Origin: Monodelphis domestica
Lineage: Eukaryota > Chordata > Mammalia > Didelphimorphia > Didelphidae
DNA: 64,000 nucleotides
Direction: 5' to 3'
Assembly (NCBI RefSeq): GCF_027887165.1
Contig: NC_077232.1
Location: 14,781,255 to 14,845,254 of the forward strand
The position numbers and the translations under genes were made by a program. Of this stretch, positions 47,895 through 60,665 are shown piece by piece (position 1 is the first letter of the stretch; each line of letters starts with the position of its first letter). The notes below the pieces were generated by a model, which searched no databases, was not told the origin of the DNA, and saw only the letters and a program-made list of their open reading frames with translations.

Positions 47895-48125
47895 ATGGAC
47901 AGTACCACTATCATATCACATTTACTGTCTCATTTGATTCTTATGATAACCATACAAAGGAGGTAACTTTCTTATTTATGTTTCAAGAGGGAGAAAGTGA
48001 AAATGAGAGACCTAAACTGCCTTGTCCACAGCTTAATAGTTAGTAAATGTCCAAGTCAGGCTATGAACCCATCTCTACCTAATTCCAAATCCAGAGGTGT
48101 GTCCACTATGCCACCAAACTTCCTA
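47895..48125 (-). mobile_element. MIR
   Basis: Plus strand reads TTACTGTCTCATTTGATTCT, CTTGTCCACAGCTTAATAGT and ACTATGCCACCAAACT, the complement of the MIR consensus order. Confidence 0.75.
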
Positions 48126-48351
48126 CTGGAAGAAGTACTGAAATGTTCTAAAGTGACAAACCAATTTTCCCACACCAAGCCAAGATCACAGGAAAGAGTA
48201 GGCATACCACCAGCTTCATAGGGCAATTAAGGAAATCAAGGAAGAATTTGTGTATTCCCCAGCACTATTATTCTTGAAAATGTCTACATTCAAATTTTCT
48301 TCCTGCTCACAGTTTGTATATATGCAGGAATTGTAAAGGATAATTTAGCAT

Positions 48352-49067
48352 TGTGACCTAAACAAAGTTAATTATTTGGTCACCATGGATAATCCAAATA
48401 TAAAAGAAATATAACCAAGTCAGGAGGAAATTTATGGTGATTTAATTGATATAGTGAAAAGAAATTAAGAAGAAGGAAGAAGGAAAAGGGTGTAGGATTT
48501 CTCCCACCTGGATAGTGCCAGGAGGAAGAACAGAGGCTCTAGGAAGATAAGGTTTTAAAGATTAAGGAGGAAAGAATCAGCCAGAACTCCAAAGGGATCA
48601 GCCGAGATGCCTGAACATGAATCAGCTCAAGGACAAACTCAACGCCAAACCAAAAGAATAGCTGCGACCAGGCCAAGATGTAGGAACTCTTAGCTTGCTG
48701 CCAGCCAGAGTCACCTCTCCAGGGAAAGAGCAAGAGAGAGCAAGTTACATGCCTTATATAGATGGTTTTACATCACTTTCCTGCATCTCATCTGTACCAA
48801 TGAGAGTTTAGCTTGACTTAGGACAGCCCAGGGGTCTATCCACTTTTTCTGCACATGTCTATTGAAGGCTATTTCCTTAGATAATTGAATCTTTGAGTAT
48901 GGTGCAGCCATTTCTGACTTGTTAAACTAAGTAGGTTGGAGAAATGTATAGTTCCCAAGACTTGATTCTGTTAACCCAAGCATCTCCATTGTTACTAATC
49001 AGGAAATAGCTAAATCAGATCTTCTAAAGTACAACCTGAGTAGGGTGGAGTAGTTTTAAAATTCACA
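48352..49067 (-). repeat. Probable solo LTR related to family E
   Basis: Read minus from TGTGAATTTTAAAACTACTC (49067) to AGGTCACA (48352). The end region resembles family E (CTGACTTGGTTATATTT). Flanks GCAT and GAAT may be a decayed 4-bp duplication. Confidence 0.5.
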
Positions 49068-49929
49068 GAATGTAGGTCTCTACATAAAGATAGAAGATCT
49101 ATGCATATATGTAGGGATGCACATGTTACATGTGTCTTATAAATTTTTATGCATATGTGTATATATTACTTAATATGAAAATAAATGCTTCATAACTGAT
49201 ATTTTTTACCTCTTCCCATGCAGAAAGTGCCTTATAATTAAAGCTAGAACAGAAATTCCCAAGAACTCTTGAGTCCCACCTTAATCCTAGTAGCTGCAGG
49301 ATTCTAGATTCATTAATCAACACAGCATCTCATTAAACATAGTCTATGTGTCTCCATATGAAAGCACATGTATAGGATCATTCAGAGTAGGAATTAATGG
49401 AAAGGGAAGTCGAATTTCACGTTCCACCCAATGCGTTGACTATATCTATTTTCTGATGCAGAGAAGAATCAGATCCAGGCCCGAGGTTACCTTTCCTTTA
49501 TTCTATTTATTTATTATTCTTTGTATCTTGTAAATACATGTAGATGGATATTTGTATGTTGTTCCCATCCCCATAAGAATGTGAGCTCTTTGAGGGCAGA
49601 GGTTATGTTTTTGCTTTGATTTGTATTTCCTATAACTAGCAGTGTGTGTGGCATTTGGCTGACACTCTGACTGATAGATGTCAGTAAAATTGAGGAAGTG
49701 GTAAGGAAGTAGAATATATCAAAAACACACAGGCAGTATATCTTTTCTATTGTGTCTTAATATTACAATAATATTTTCCTGAATCTTTCCACATGGTGAG
49801 TATATTGATTATATGATTACTTTTTTTCATACATTCATGTGAATACCATGAACAGAAAGAAAAAGCAGATATAGCCCATCCTTTAGCAATTCTAATACTT
49901 TAATTGACATGAGCCAATAGCTAGAATAG
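49068..49929. other. Unassigned, with a CR1/L3-like tail
   Basis: 49570-49690 contains GAATGTGAGCTCTTTGAGGG with a GCAGAGGTTATGTTTTTG continuation, a common mammalian LINE tail; a similar block lies at 50370-50480. The rest is unassigned. Confidence 0.45.
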
Positions 49930-50155
49930 AATAATAGGCCGGGAGTCAGGAGGATCTGATTTCAAATGCAGACTCAGATAATTACTAGATGTGTGGCCCT
50001 GACCAAGTCATTTAACCCTTTTTACCTCCATTTCCTCCTCTGTAAAAGGATCTGGGGATGGAAACAACAAGGCATTCTAACATCAGCATGTTAGAATAAC
50101 ATCCTAAGAAAACCTCAAATGCAATCATGAAGAATTGGACAAAATTGAATGAATA
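49930..50155 (+). mobile_element. MIR/Ther-type SINE
   Basis: GGAGTCAGGAGGATCTGATT, GTGTGGCCCTGACCAAGTCA, CCTCCATTTCCTCCTCTGTA and AATCATGAAGAATTGGACAA follow the usual marsupial SINE order. Confidence 0.8.
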
Positions 50156-50831
50156 AACATTCTAATGGAATGATTAACAAACTCACCTTTGGGTCCATAT
50201 GCTATATAGAGAGATAGGAGATCAGTCTTAGGAAGGAAGACACTACGAACTTGGTAGATTGGAAAAGGCCTCCTGAAGAATATAGACTTCCAAGTGAGCC
50301 TTGAAGTACCTTCTTCCTGAGATTATGTTCTCTTTATATATCTTGTACACACATATACTCAGGTGTTTGCATGTTGATCTCCTTCCTGTAGAATTTGAGC
50401 TCATTGTAGGAGGAGATTATGTTTTTGCTTTGCTTTGTACTCCCTATTTATAGTCCAATTCCTGGTGTTTTGGATATAACTTTGTCAACTGACAAACTGT
50501 TGGATTAAAGGAAGCCCGTAAAACTGAGAAACAGCACTGACAATGTGGAACATTTGAAACATGTAAAGTGAGTAAGAAGAAAGACACTGAGCAGACAACT
50601 GGGCTGTAATGTCTGAAGATCAGCAAGTATGACAGTATAGATGGATGTTTGGGGAGGTAAGCAAAGTATCAGAATGACAAGGAAAAGAACAGCCAGATTT
50701 GGAAGGGCTTATAGTCCCCAAAAGAGGTCCCTTTTTTATCCTGGTAGTAATAGGGAGCCACTACAGTTCCCTGAGTTGGATGATCTTGGTAAACTTGTCC
50801 TTTATGTTATCACTTTGATGATTTTGACTAG
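50156..50831. other. Unassigned, with a CR1/L3-like tail
   Basis: Contains the second copy of the tail noted at 49570 (50330-50480). No gene seen. Confidence 0.4.
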
Positions 50832-51818
50832 TGTAAACTTTAAAATTTCACAGACTTATGAATCATAGAAATTTTACTCCACATTGAGGAATCCTCCAAT
50901 TCCCTACTTGAAATAATTCCCTACCAGATAGTGAGAATTCTACTTGAATGTGAAACCTCCTTGCCTTGGGAATATCCCTACTCCACCCCTACTTAAGACT
51001 GCTTTAGGGCAGAAAACTCCTTGCTAAACAATGAAAGTACTTTGACCCATGCTTATGAAAAGGAAAGGAGTTCTTGAGCCAGGCTTGTTTTTAGAATTGA
51101 TACAATGGGATACTAGGTACCTATAAAGGTGGGGCAACTTGTAAACTTACGTAAACCTAAAAGGATGAAAACTTATTCAGAGGTTTTTTCTTAATGAAAT
51201 TAGTAGACACAGCAGCATTTTTTTCTGACTTACTAAAGAGATTAAATCTACTCAGCTGTGAATTCAAAATGGGCTGTCTTTTAGAAACATCTACAGTGAC
51301 TGGTAGATGTAAAGACTTAGGGGAGGTGACATAGGAGATTTTGTCCTTAAAAATAAGAGCTCAGAGAAGAGCTGGGGTCTCATTCTGAGGGACTCATTCC
51401 CTTGAGGATTGATGCTTGAGGAGAAGTGCTCTTGGAGGAAATCTCATTCTGAAGGAGAGCTCTTTGAGGAGCTCCTCTGAGGGGGCTCTGTCCCTCTGGA
51501 GGCTCTTGAGAGAGACCCTTTGAAACAGTCTCTGGCTGGAAGGCTCTTTGAGGAAGGACGCTGGCCTGGTGTCATTAGAATCCTTGCTTAGACAGATTTT
51601 GTGGTGAGTAACAAAAAACTGACTGATTTCTTTCTTAAGACTCAGGTCTAAGTCATATTGGCTTAAGGCCCTTCATACTTATTCCTTTCTTACTCTCTCT
51701 CTCTTTCTTTGATTAATCATTATATTATTAATTAAATTCTCTATAAAACCCAGTTGACTTGGGCATATTCATAATTGGGAATATATTTCCCTATCTCCCA
51801 ATAATTTTAATTATTACA
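50832..51818 (+). repeat. Solo LTR, family E
   Basis: 987 bp from TGTAAACTTTAAAATTTCAC to TTATTACA. Shares AAACTCCTTGCTAAACAATG, GACTCAGGTCTAAGTCATAT and CCAGTTGACTTGGGCATAT-like blocks with 29742-30610. No target duplication is clear. Confidence 0.75.
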
Positions 51819-52717
51819 GTTTAAACTAAAAGAGGGAAATACTTATCATTTGATTGCAATAGACAACATGGAGCTGATGAACTATTTTGCTAGTATGAGT
51901 AGACAGAAAGTGATAGAAACAAGAAATCTCTGGGAACCTAAATGATATTGACATGCCATTCTGAATATTAGACCAAGGTGACATTAGGCCCTCCTATGCC
52001 CACATCCTTATATATTTCAGGAGGCCAAATCTCATGCCAGGACATCATTAAGTCTGAAATGCCTATCCGGTGACTAAGATATCAAGTTTCAGCAGGAAAG
52101 CAATGAATTAACCAAAACATTCCTTAAAGAGAGCAAGTCATTCACTAATGTAACAAATCATAATAACCTAAATCCATTATGTTATTAATCTCATAACTAA
52201 TGATGTGAACTCGTTCTGCCTTTTATATGCTTGTAAAAGTCTATCACACTCCCAATTTGCGGTCTTTTGACTGCTTGAGGAGCCAAGATCTACCTTACTC
52301 TTGGGAAGGCAGGCCCTCTCTAATAAAATGTGACTTTGTTCTGAGAATGTATGAATAAGTTAAAAAAGAAATAATTAAAAGAATTTTGAGTATTAGGAAG
52401 TTTCCATATCCCATTTTCTCTTTGTGGTTCAGCCTCCACTTGGGCTATTTCCCCACTCAACACTATTTTCTCACAGCTTTGTTGTATCTTTAAAGTCAAA
52501 TTGACATTACTGATATATGTAATTGCCAATGTAAATAATGCCAATATATTGTTTGACATTTAGTAAGTACTTAACAAATACATGTTAAATGTCAGTTTAA
52601 CTTTAAAGGAATAGCACAGATGTAAGTAAAAGGGTGAGGGTGTGAAGACAGCATGTAAGAGCCCTAATATAAGACATCTCTTTGAATACAAATTTCTCTA
52701 TTTCTTGTTAGGTTTTT
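51819..52717. other. No recognised feature
   Basis: AT-rich; no gene seen. Confidence 0.4.
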
Positions 52718-53270
52718 TTTTTTTTTTGCATTTATTGAGATAATCATGTGATTTTGTTTGTTTGCTTCTTAATATGGTCAATTATGTGGATGGTTTTCCT
52801 AATATTGCACCATCCATGCATTCCTGCAATAAATCGCAACTGATCATGATGAATAACCCTTGTGATCACTTGCTGGAGTCTTTTTGCTAGAGTTCTATTT
52901 AAAAATTTTTTGGATCTATGTTCATTAAGGAGTTTGATGTGTAGTTTTCTTTCTCTGTTTCTGATCTGCCTGGCTTTGGAATCAGTACCATATTTGCGTC
53001 ATTAAAAAAAATTTGGTAGAACTTCTTTGTTTATTTTTTCATATAGTTTATATAATATTGGGATTATTTGTTCTTAATTGTTTAATAGAATTCACTTGTG
53101 AATCTATCTTTCGCTGGGGATTTTTTCTTAGGGAGTTCATTGATGGCTTGTTCAATTTCTTTTATTGATGTGGGATTATGTGTTCCCTATCTTCTTCTCT
53201 TAATCTAGGAAATTTATATTTTTGTAATAATTCAACCTGTCAAAGTTATAATTAAATCTCAATAATAAAA
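52718..53270 (-). mobile_element. L1 ORF2 fragment, antisense, old
   Basis: Diverged copy of 40990-41520: TTATGTGGATGGTTTTCCTAA, CACTTGCTGGAGTCTTTTTG, GGAATCAGTACCATATTTG and GGGGATTTTTTCTTAGGGAG. Encodes part of the RT, broken. Confidence 0.85.
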
Positions 53271-53277
53271 ATATTAT

Positions 53278-53822
53278 TGTTATGGGTGTGGAAGGATACC
53301 CTTGGGGTTTGGGAAGGATACCTTTTGCAAGCATGCAATGACTCCAAACTTAGCTTAAAAACAAAAAGAGATTTATTAATTTAGAGAGTAATGTTGAGAG
53401 TGGCCAGGCTGATAGCAAGGTAGAACAGCAAGGTGGGGGGAAGTTCCTTGGGAGGACAGCATCAAAGGAAAGGCTGTTCCTCCATGGGGACAGCATGGAT
53501 GGAGAGGATGTCCCCCAGACGACATCAGTTCTGGGGATTATATACTCTTTAGATGCTATGTCCTGGTGTGGACATGACCAGAATGTTAGTCTCTCAGGCA
53601 TTTGGTGGGGTGGGGTGGTCATCTGACTGGGGTCTGCCTGGAGGCATAAAGATTCATTTCTTTGTCTACCTTAAATCTAGAGGACAAAAGAGGGTAAACA
53701 TCTCAGGACCCTGGGTGGGGTCATTGGGTGTTTCTAGGTTAAGAGTCACAAGGATGCAAGGGCAAAGGAGTTTTCCCTGACAATAGTTGGCCTGGGTTTC
53801 TGGGGGTACAGTGCCCATGTCA
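53278..53822 (-). repeat. Element D 3' LTR
   Basis: Read minus: TGACATGGGCACTGTACCCC to CCACACCCATAACA. Pairs with 57770-58313. Confidence 0.92.
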
Positions 53823-54480
53823 TCTCCCCTCTCTCCTAATATGTAAGGGAAAACAGGACGGCGATCTGTCTTCTGTAACTTCTTCAGAGCTGAGAATGGG
53901 CGTAGAGAGGTCCTTAGGAGAGAGAGGCATTAACTGTAGGCAGTGTCCAGAGCATCAAGCTGGGATGGTTGCTGGGTTATGGTGGAATCTGGTATCTGGG
54001 TGACTCCCATGAGCGCTTTTACCCTAGAAGCAACTAGAGATGACAAGGTTACAAGTACAACCTCAGATCTTGGATAAACCTCAGAGGCACTGGGATCTTG
54101 GGCTAGAGGCTTGGGGTTCTCTCCACTTGGGGGGGTGCTTCATACAAACCCAACAGTTAGAGGGACCCACTTTGGCTAACACTTCCCCAAGCTGAATCAG
54201 AGAATTATACGTCCGGCTGGCTGGGTATGCATGATTTGAAACATAGAAGAAGACCCAAATTTTAAGGAAAGAAAGTTATGTCCAGGTAGTTAGAGGATAA
54301 AGTAAAAGGGGTTGAAGATAACAGGGACAGAAAGGCTGTGGGCACAGGGTCTTAGGGACATGTCCTCAGTGAGTGCCTGTGTCCTAGGTAGCTGGAAACC
54401 TGCTTCGGGATGTGAGGGATGTTCAGCGAGGAGAGTCAGTCCCTAATGGTAGAAGTATAGAAAACCAGGCCTGGGGAGAT
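53823..54480 (-). pseudogene. Element D: env scrap with CWVC
   Basis: Read minus the region encodes LIQLGEVLAKVGPSNCWVCM in one frame, with CWVC at 54144-54155. CWXC is the disulfide motif of gammaretroviral surface proteins. The surrounding frame is short and no fusion peptide is seen. Tentative. Confidence 0.45.
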
Positions 54481-55610
54481 AGAAACAAGGAAAATTACTA
54501 CAATAACAAGTGGCATTACACATTTGCATTTAGGTATCTTAGCCAACAGACTTCTTCAGAAACCATCTTCTGACAGGAATAAGATCCCTTTAGGAAATTG
54601 GATTCCTGAGTTGTTTGCAGAACTGGTATGTGATGTTTCTGTTAAAAAATATCCTTTTGCAAAGTACACATTAACTATAACATCTATAAACACTTGAGTA
54701 ACAATATTTTACAGTTGAATTTCTTTACTTCAGATTCTGGGGAAAATTCAGGAGAGCTTTGAGCTATATTTCCAAGCTCAAGATCCAAACTTCAACTGTG
54801 GTAAATTAAGGCTATAAATACAAGCCATCAATTCATAAACTTCACCTACTTCTCAAAGTATGTCCCTAACAATTTGAGAATGTCCAATTAACCTGATAGT
54901 TTGTTTGGGGAAATGGAAACTTTAATTTTCCAATTTGTGTTATGTGCTGATTATGGGGATGTCACAAAGGAAGAAGGTCCAAAAGGGAAAATATCTCGAC
55001 ATGAGACAAAGGACACAGTGAGTGGCTTCGTGTACCAAGCAAGGCTGGCACTGCCATTGTTGTTTCACTCAAGGATTCTCAGCCTAGATGGTCAGGAAAA
55101 TTCAGTCCACAGTGAGCCTTGGGCTGCCTTCTCTATAATCATCCTAGGACTTTCTCTCCTTAGAGCAGTTGCCACTAGATGCCAGAAGCCTTCTTTTCCT
55201 TAAAGGACAAGTCTCACCCATTAACAGCTCAGAGAAATTCTGCTTGTTGGCAGTCCAAAAACAAATTTCCATACCCTCAAACAAGCTTTTCTGACCATTT
55301 GTCTTCTCTAAGGATTCCTTAAAGCCTATGAGTCTACATTATAGCAATTATTCTTACATATTTTGGCAATAATTAATTTGTCACAATTTAGTAATAAAAC
55401 CTAAACAGGAACGTTGAATTCATTAGCTCTACAGTAAATACAAATCAAGGCTAGATCATATCCTGACCTTAGGCCATCTGAAGGAACTAAGACAAGACCA
55501 GTTAGGAATCTCTCTAAGGAATTTTGATTTTCCAAAACTACATACATCAATTCTAGAAATGATCCCTAAGTTAAAGATCCAATTATGAGAGCAAAACATC
55601 TGTTTTCTTT

Positions 55611-55679
<69 letters not shown>

Positions 55680-56710
55680 TTCAAAACCCTCTGCTTAAAA
55701 AGGCAGAACACAACTTCCATTCTTCCTTCACAAATCTGCATACTCAAGCTTTATGGACTTTAGAGCAAAGTCCCTCTTTTTTCTGAATTCAAACCCAACA
55801 TAACTCTTCACCTTCTCTGACCTGCTTTTATCATCATAAGTCAAACATTCTATTGATATCACTTCAATTGCTAATCAGTAACCCAAAGAATTCTGATTCA
55901 AAGGATCATTGAAATACTGTAACTTTAGCATAGTACTCATCAGTTATAAATTTTAGTTCATAGAACAAATTGGTAAACTGAGGTAACCACCAAGTATTGA
56001 ACAAAATCTATGGTTTGCAATGAGCTTGTTTACATCCAAACAATATTTAAAATACATATTTCAACAGCAACTCACATAACATTTCAAAATTTCATAAAGC
56101 ATTTAGTATTACAGGATTTATTTTAAATTTAGAGATTTGAAACCTTTTAAGGACTGTAAACCTTAAAGCAAGCCTTTTGACAAGCAGGCTGATTATCTAT
56201 TTTCAAGACCAAGAAGTTAAATGCAATAATAAAGTTATTCCAACTTTAATACACTGGTATGAAAAAATACACTGGGATGAAAACCATTGAGAAGAAAATC
56301 ATTTGATAATTTTAAACAAAAACCCATTTTTGGTCAATTTAAACACTTTAACAAATTTTTCCTTTAAACCTCTTATGATGGAAAGGTAGATAAGGATGGA
56401 ATGCAGTCTTTTCAAGGCTATACTGCTAAAAACCTATTTTACAAAACCAATCTGTGGCTTTTCTATACAAACAAATTTCACTGTCTGACAAAATTAAAAT
56501 TAGGATATTATTTTTTTTAAAACCCATATGAATACATGATCACAATTTTGAAATAAAATACCAATAAATACCTCTAGACAAATTTTAGCATTACTTCCTT
56601 TTGGCTAGCAGACAGGGAAAGGAGATTTATCAGGTCTTCTTATCTCTCCCTGTTTACCCCAAAACAGAAGATAATTAATAGGTTGTTCTACAAGTTAAAA
56701 AACCTTAGTT
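54481..56710 (-). mobile_element. Element D: middle of interior, no coding motif
   Basis: Pol would be expected here but no motif is visible on either strand. AT-rich, with a pure CT run at 55618-55676. It may be foreign sequence or fully decayed pol. Confidence 0.5.
55618..55676. repeat. CT microsatellite
   Basis: An uninterrupted CT run of about 29 units. Confidence 0.97.
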
Positions 56711-57214
56711 CTAAAAGTGTAAGACATTAAAAAATCCCCCAAATAGGGGTATCTCACCAGTTTTTCTGTTCAGAATCAATCCTTCTTCCTCTCTGCAGCA
56801 GAGGAGGAAGGAAAATCTGATCAGTGAAATGAAAAGCTTCCCCTTTTCCTTCACCCCATCTTCACCTGGATTTTTTGGGTGGGCCCTTTGCCTTAAAATC
56901 CAAGTGAAGAATAGAGTTGAGAACTGGGAGCCTGGTGAAAGAATAAAGCTAAAAGGTACAGAGCTTCTGTCCACAAAATATGTCTAATTGACACCTGGTG
57001 TTGGAACTTTTAGGGTAACAAAAAGTCAATTTCCTCATCGTTTTCGTCATTTTTTGATGTTGCTCAGCTATTTAACATGAGAGAAAACAAACAAACAATC
57101 CAACTGAATTTTCTCTCAGGCTCTTAGACTTGATTGCTTCCCAATAGGAGAGGCCTGCAAGCATGCTTCTCCCTTTGTCTTAATTGGGTTGGCTAGTCCC
57201 TATCTGGCTTGACC

Positions 57215-57400
57215 TCAGGCTGAAAAAAGAAAAAAGGATTTGCCATGAATAGGCCATGCCTCTTGCTTATCAAAAATGTATGATGGCCAGTCAACATTAC
57301 AAAAAGAAATTGGTTGCTTTTTCTTTAGTGCCAATTTTTTCCAATTTTTAAGTATATGCCCCAAAGGGGAATCTCGGTGTTCTCTCTGTCCCTGTCCCAT
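57215..57400 (-). pseudogene. Element D: gag matrix start
   Basis: Starts MGQGQREHRDSPLGHILKNW. MGQ gives an N-myristoylation Gly at position 2. The SPLGHILKNWKKL and CNVDWPSY stretches follow the pattern of gammaretroviral matrix proteins, which target Gag to the plasma membrane. It ends in a stop after 61 codons and is about 370 bp from the 5' LTR, the normal place for gag. The remainder of gag is not readable. Confidence 0.65.
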
Positions 57401-57751
57401 TTAGATGCAGAATTGGTCAATTCTACACTACAATTCTACAATTCTACAGCTATGCATGCATAGGTTGCCCAACCAAAAAAGCGCTCAGTTGAAAACTGAG
57501 GTGGCAAAAAGACTTTCCCACACAACTAATATGTCTTTTAGTATACGGGGAAGCCGACAGATAGACCCCAAACTCCAGTGGCCAGACTGATGTGGGGCCG
57601 ATGGGAGAGAGAGCACAAAATAGTTCCCACAGAGATATCACCCGAAAGATGGGGGTTTCAGGAGTCAAAGAAAAGGCTCCTTTCCTACCTGAGAAGCCAT
57701 GTCCTTGTGGACGATCCGGGGTACAGGCTTAGCTTTCAGGAGAGACAAAAA

Positions 57752-57769
57752 CCACGTTGGACGTCAAAA
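57752..57769 (-). promoter_or_regulatory. Putative primer-binding site of element D
   Basis: Read minus, the bases after the 5' LTR are TTTTGACGTCCAACGTGG. The pattern is close to a lysine-tRNA site, with changes at CpG positions. Inference only. Confidence 0.5.
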
Positions 57770-58313
57770 TGTTATGGGTGTGGAAGGATACCCTTGGGGT
57801 TTGGGAAGGATACCTTTTGCAAGCATGCAAGACTCCAAAACTTAGCTTAAAACAAAAAAGAGATTTATTAATTTAGAAAGTAATGTTGAGAGTGCCAGGA
57901 GGATAGCAAGGTAGAACAGCAAGGTGGGGGGCAGTTCCTTGGGAGGACAGCATCAAAGGAAAGGCTGTTCCTCCATGGGGACAGTGTGGATGGAGAGGCT
58001 GACCCCCCAGAGGACATCAGTTCTGGGGATTATATACTCTTTAGATGCTATGTCCTGGTGTGGACATGACCAGAATGTTAGTCTCTCAGGCATTTGGTGG
58101 GGTGGGGTGGTCATCTGACTGGGGTCTGCCTGGAGGCATAAAGATTCATTTCTTTGTCCACCTTAAATCTAGAGGACAAAAGAGGGTAAACATCTCAGGA
58201 CCCTGGGTGGGGTCATTGGGTGTTTCTAGGTTAAGAGTCACAAGGATGCAAAGCAAAGGAGTTTTCCCTGATAATAGTTGGCCTGGGTTTCTGGGGGTAC
58301 AGTGCCCATGTCA
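57770..58313 (-). repeat. Element D 5' LTR
   Basis: 544 bp, same ends as 53278-53822. Small differences include single-base indels in A runs and a few substitutions. Confidence 0.92.
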
Positions 58314-58317
58314 TTAT

Positions 58318-58510
58318 CACCTCAGTGTAACTTACCCTCCCTGTCTATGTCCCCAAATGTTTTCTAAAAAAAAAGTTGTTTCATTATGTTTCCTTGTTGG
58401 TTCTACTCCACCAGAAATCTTTTTAATCCCTCTTTCAATGTTTTTCAGGGAGTATAGTCAGAGAGGTTTGAGCCTTCTTTGCCTCTAGACTCCATCATCT
58501 TGGCTCCAAT
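58318..58510 (-). mobile_element. Possible L1 5' end, antisense, old
   Basis: Plus strand GACTCCATCATCTTGGCTCC, read minus, resembles an L1 5' start. It may belong with the L1 fragment left of element D. Confidence 0.35.
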
Positions 58511-58635
58511 TTGTAAAAGTTTAATTTAGTGGCTGGACTTAAATTATATGGAATAACATGGTTCCCAAAATTATTATATCTGAAGTCAGAAGTTTATTTA
58601 CCAAATTAGAAGGGGAATAACAAAGTAGAGAAATA

Positions 58636-59589
58636 TGTAAACCTCAAAATTTCTTAGACTTATAAATGTTGGAAATTTCACCATTGGGAAATTTCATACT
58701 TGAAAAATTTCCTATTGATAGTGGGTCTTGACTATTGGAATGTGAACCCCATTGGCATGGGAGGTTCCTCCTCCTCCCTTCTTAAGATTACTTTAGGACA
58801 GAAACCTTTTGCTGAACAATGGAAAGGACTTTGACCTATGCTTAAGCATAGAACAGGAATTTCTTTGAGTCATGATTGATTTTAGAATTGATACAATGGA
58901 GATACTTGGAATCAATCTCCACCCTATTCAGTCCTAACAGGATTGAGTAAGGGCTGCAGCCTAGATCAAAATATAATTATTCCAATCTCTACCCTACTCA
59001 GGTTAACAGGATTTAGAAAGGGCTGTAGCAAAGGATCAAAGATTTAATTATTTGAAAATATGACCTTCAACAGACATGTGCAAAGCCAGAGACCTCTGGG
59101 TGGTCCTGGTTTAAGCTAGAGCCTCCATTGGCACAGGGAAATTGATGGACAGGTGATTGGTAGATGTGAGAACTGAGGGGAGGGAACTTGGATGGTTTCC
59201 TTAAGGAGAGGGGGGTCTGAAGACTGGAGGGTTGAGGAGTTGGTCGGAGTGGTTGCGGTGTGCTCTGAGAAGCTTGCACTGAAGGAAGCTGAAGGTGGGG
59301 GCCTTTGAGACTGTTTCTCCATTTTTGGTCACGTGAGTAATAGGGACTGATCTCCTTTCATTGTCCCAGCTATCTAAGGGCTTGGGCCTTTTGGCCCAGC
59401 CTAAACAGAAGGGGTATTTAAGCCCTATTCCCTTCTCTCCCCTTTCTCTCTCCCTCTATCTCTCTATCTCTAATTCCTTTCTTCTTCCTGTTTGTAATTA
59501 AAACTCCATAAAAGGTTGACGGCTGACTTGAGTTTCATTAAGGAATTTCATAGCTGAATTCCTTGGCGACCTTAAATTAATATATATCA
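58636..59589 (+). repeat. Solo LTR, family E
   Basis: 954 bp from TGTAAACCTCAAAATTTCTT to TATATATCA. It shares the start and the ATGGAAAGGACTTTGACCTA-like block with 50832-51818. Two similar segments near 58917 and 58980 (CAATCTCCACCC and CAATCTCTACCC) look like an internal duplication. Confidence 0.65.
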
Positions 59590-60499
59590 GTCTTTTAAAA
59601 GTGATTTCCTTGTCACAAATGTGAGAGAAATGAGAGAAAATAATAGTCCTCAGCCAGGAGAGCTGGTAGTGAGTAACTAAAAGGTCTCCTCAAAAATGGA
59701 AGCTAGGCTCTTAGGAAACTAGGAAAGGAGTCAGCTCTTTTTACTCACCCAATGAAGTAGCCCAGGAGTCAGAATCTAAGTTGAAGCCACAATTTACAAT
59801 GCAGACTCCAGTGAAGTTCCCTCTAAGACTATCTTCAAGAGACACTCTCCATCAGACTCAACTTGACCAGACTGCCTCAGCCAAAGTATTTTGTGGATTT
59901 TATGGTGGTCTCCTGTCTCCTCTTCACAGGGGCCAATCACAGTTTCCAAATTGTCTAGCACTGCTCAGAGGCAATGTCTGTGGGATTGACTTAACACCTC
60001 TATAGGTGTTAACTCTGCTCCTAGAATTCACACATTTATGAGTGTGTAAACTCTTATGTATGAACTCAAAAGTTTCTGGTCATATGAGACAGTGAAAAAG
60101 GTGGAGCTCTCCAGTATCTTACTGGCTTCCCATCTAATTCAAGCTTATGTTGATTCAATCAAAAGGTAGACAGACAGAGGAGAGTTAATTCTATCCACAC
60201 AATCTTATAAGGTATTAAGTAGGGGTACTTAAGTTATTATTAACGGAAAGTTTAACTCCAACTAGACCATGAAAATAAAGAATTCCTTTGCATAAGAGTG
60301 AACTCAAAGAGATCAAAAAGGACAATGAATTTTCTTTCACAGCTTCTCAGCTTTAAGTCTTGAAAAGAATATCTTCTTTTCTTTAAACTGTAAAAGAAAG
60401 TAACCCAAATTCTCTAAAAATCTCATAGAAGACTTAATTTTGCTCATATGTCCTTACCTGAATTCAAGTGATTTTATTTAGCCATACTACGGACTTAGT
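59590..60499. other. Unassigned, possibly LTR-derived
   Basis: No gene. Composition resembles the LTRs nearby but I cannot fix boundaries. Confidence 0.35.
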
Positions 60500-60665
60500 G
60501 GTAGTCTCTTAATGACCGAGAATGACTATTTGTACAGACTACAGTCAAGGTATTTTGTCTTCTTCCAAACATGATTTTGATAGAAAGAAGCCAGCCAGCA
60601 TTTATTCATCACCTTTTACATGTAAAGCACTGTTCTAGACATTGTGAATAAAATGGTTGGCCATG
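60500..60665. repeat. Repeat fragments
   Basis: 60500-60560 resembles the unnamed repeat at 16205. 60595-60660 (AGCATTTATTCATCACC, AAAGCACTGTTCTAGACATT) is a common mammalian LINE/SINE tail. Confidence 0.5.

Larger units (their letters stand above)
53278..58313 (-). mobile_element. Element D: provirus with paired LTRs, gutted interior
   Basis: About 5.0 kb on the minus strand. LTRs of 545 and 544 bp differ at roughly 3 percent of positions, with TTAT on both sides (53274-53277 and 58314-58317). A purine-rich tract (AGGAGAGAGGGGAGA read minus) precedes the 3' LTR. The interior keeps a short gag start and an env scrap, but no protease, RT or integrase motif, so it moved with help or lost pol later. 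Confidence 0.88.

Noticed and set aside
53553..58488. Pair of nearly identical plus-strand frames at 53553 and 58045
   Set aside because: They are the same part of the two LTRs of element D, read in antisense.
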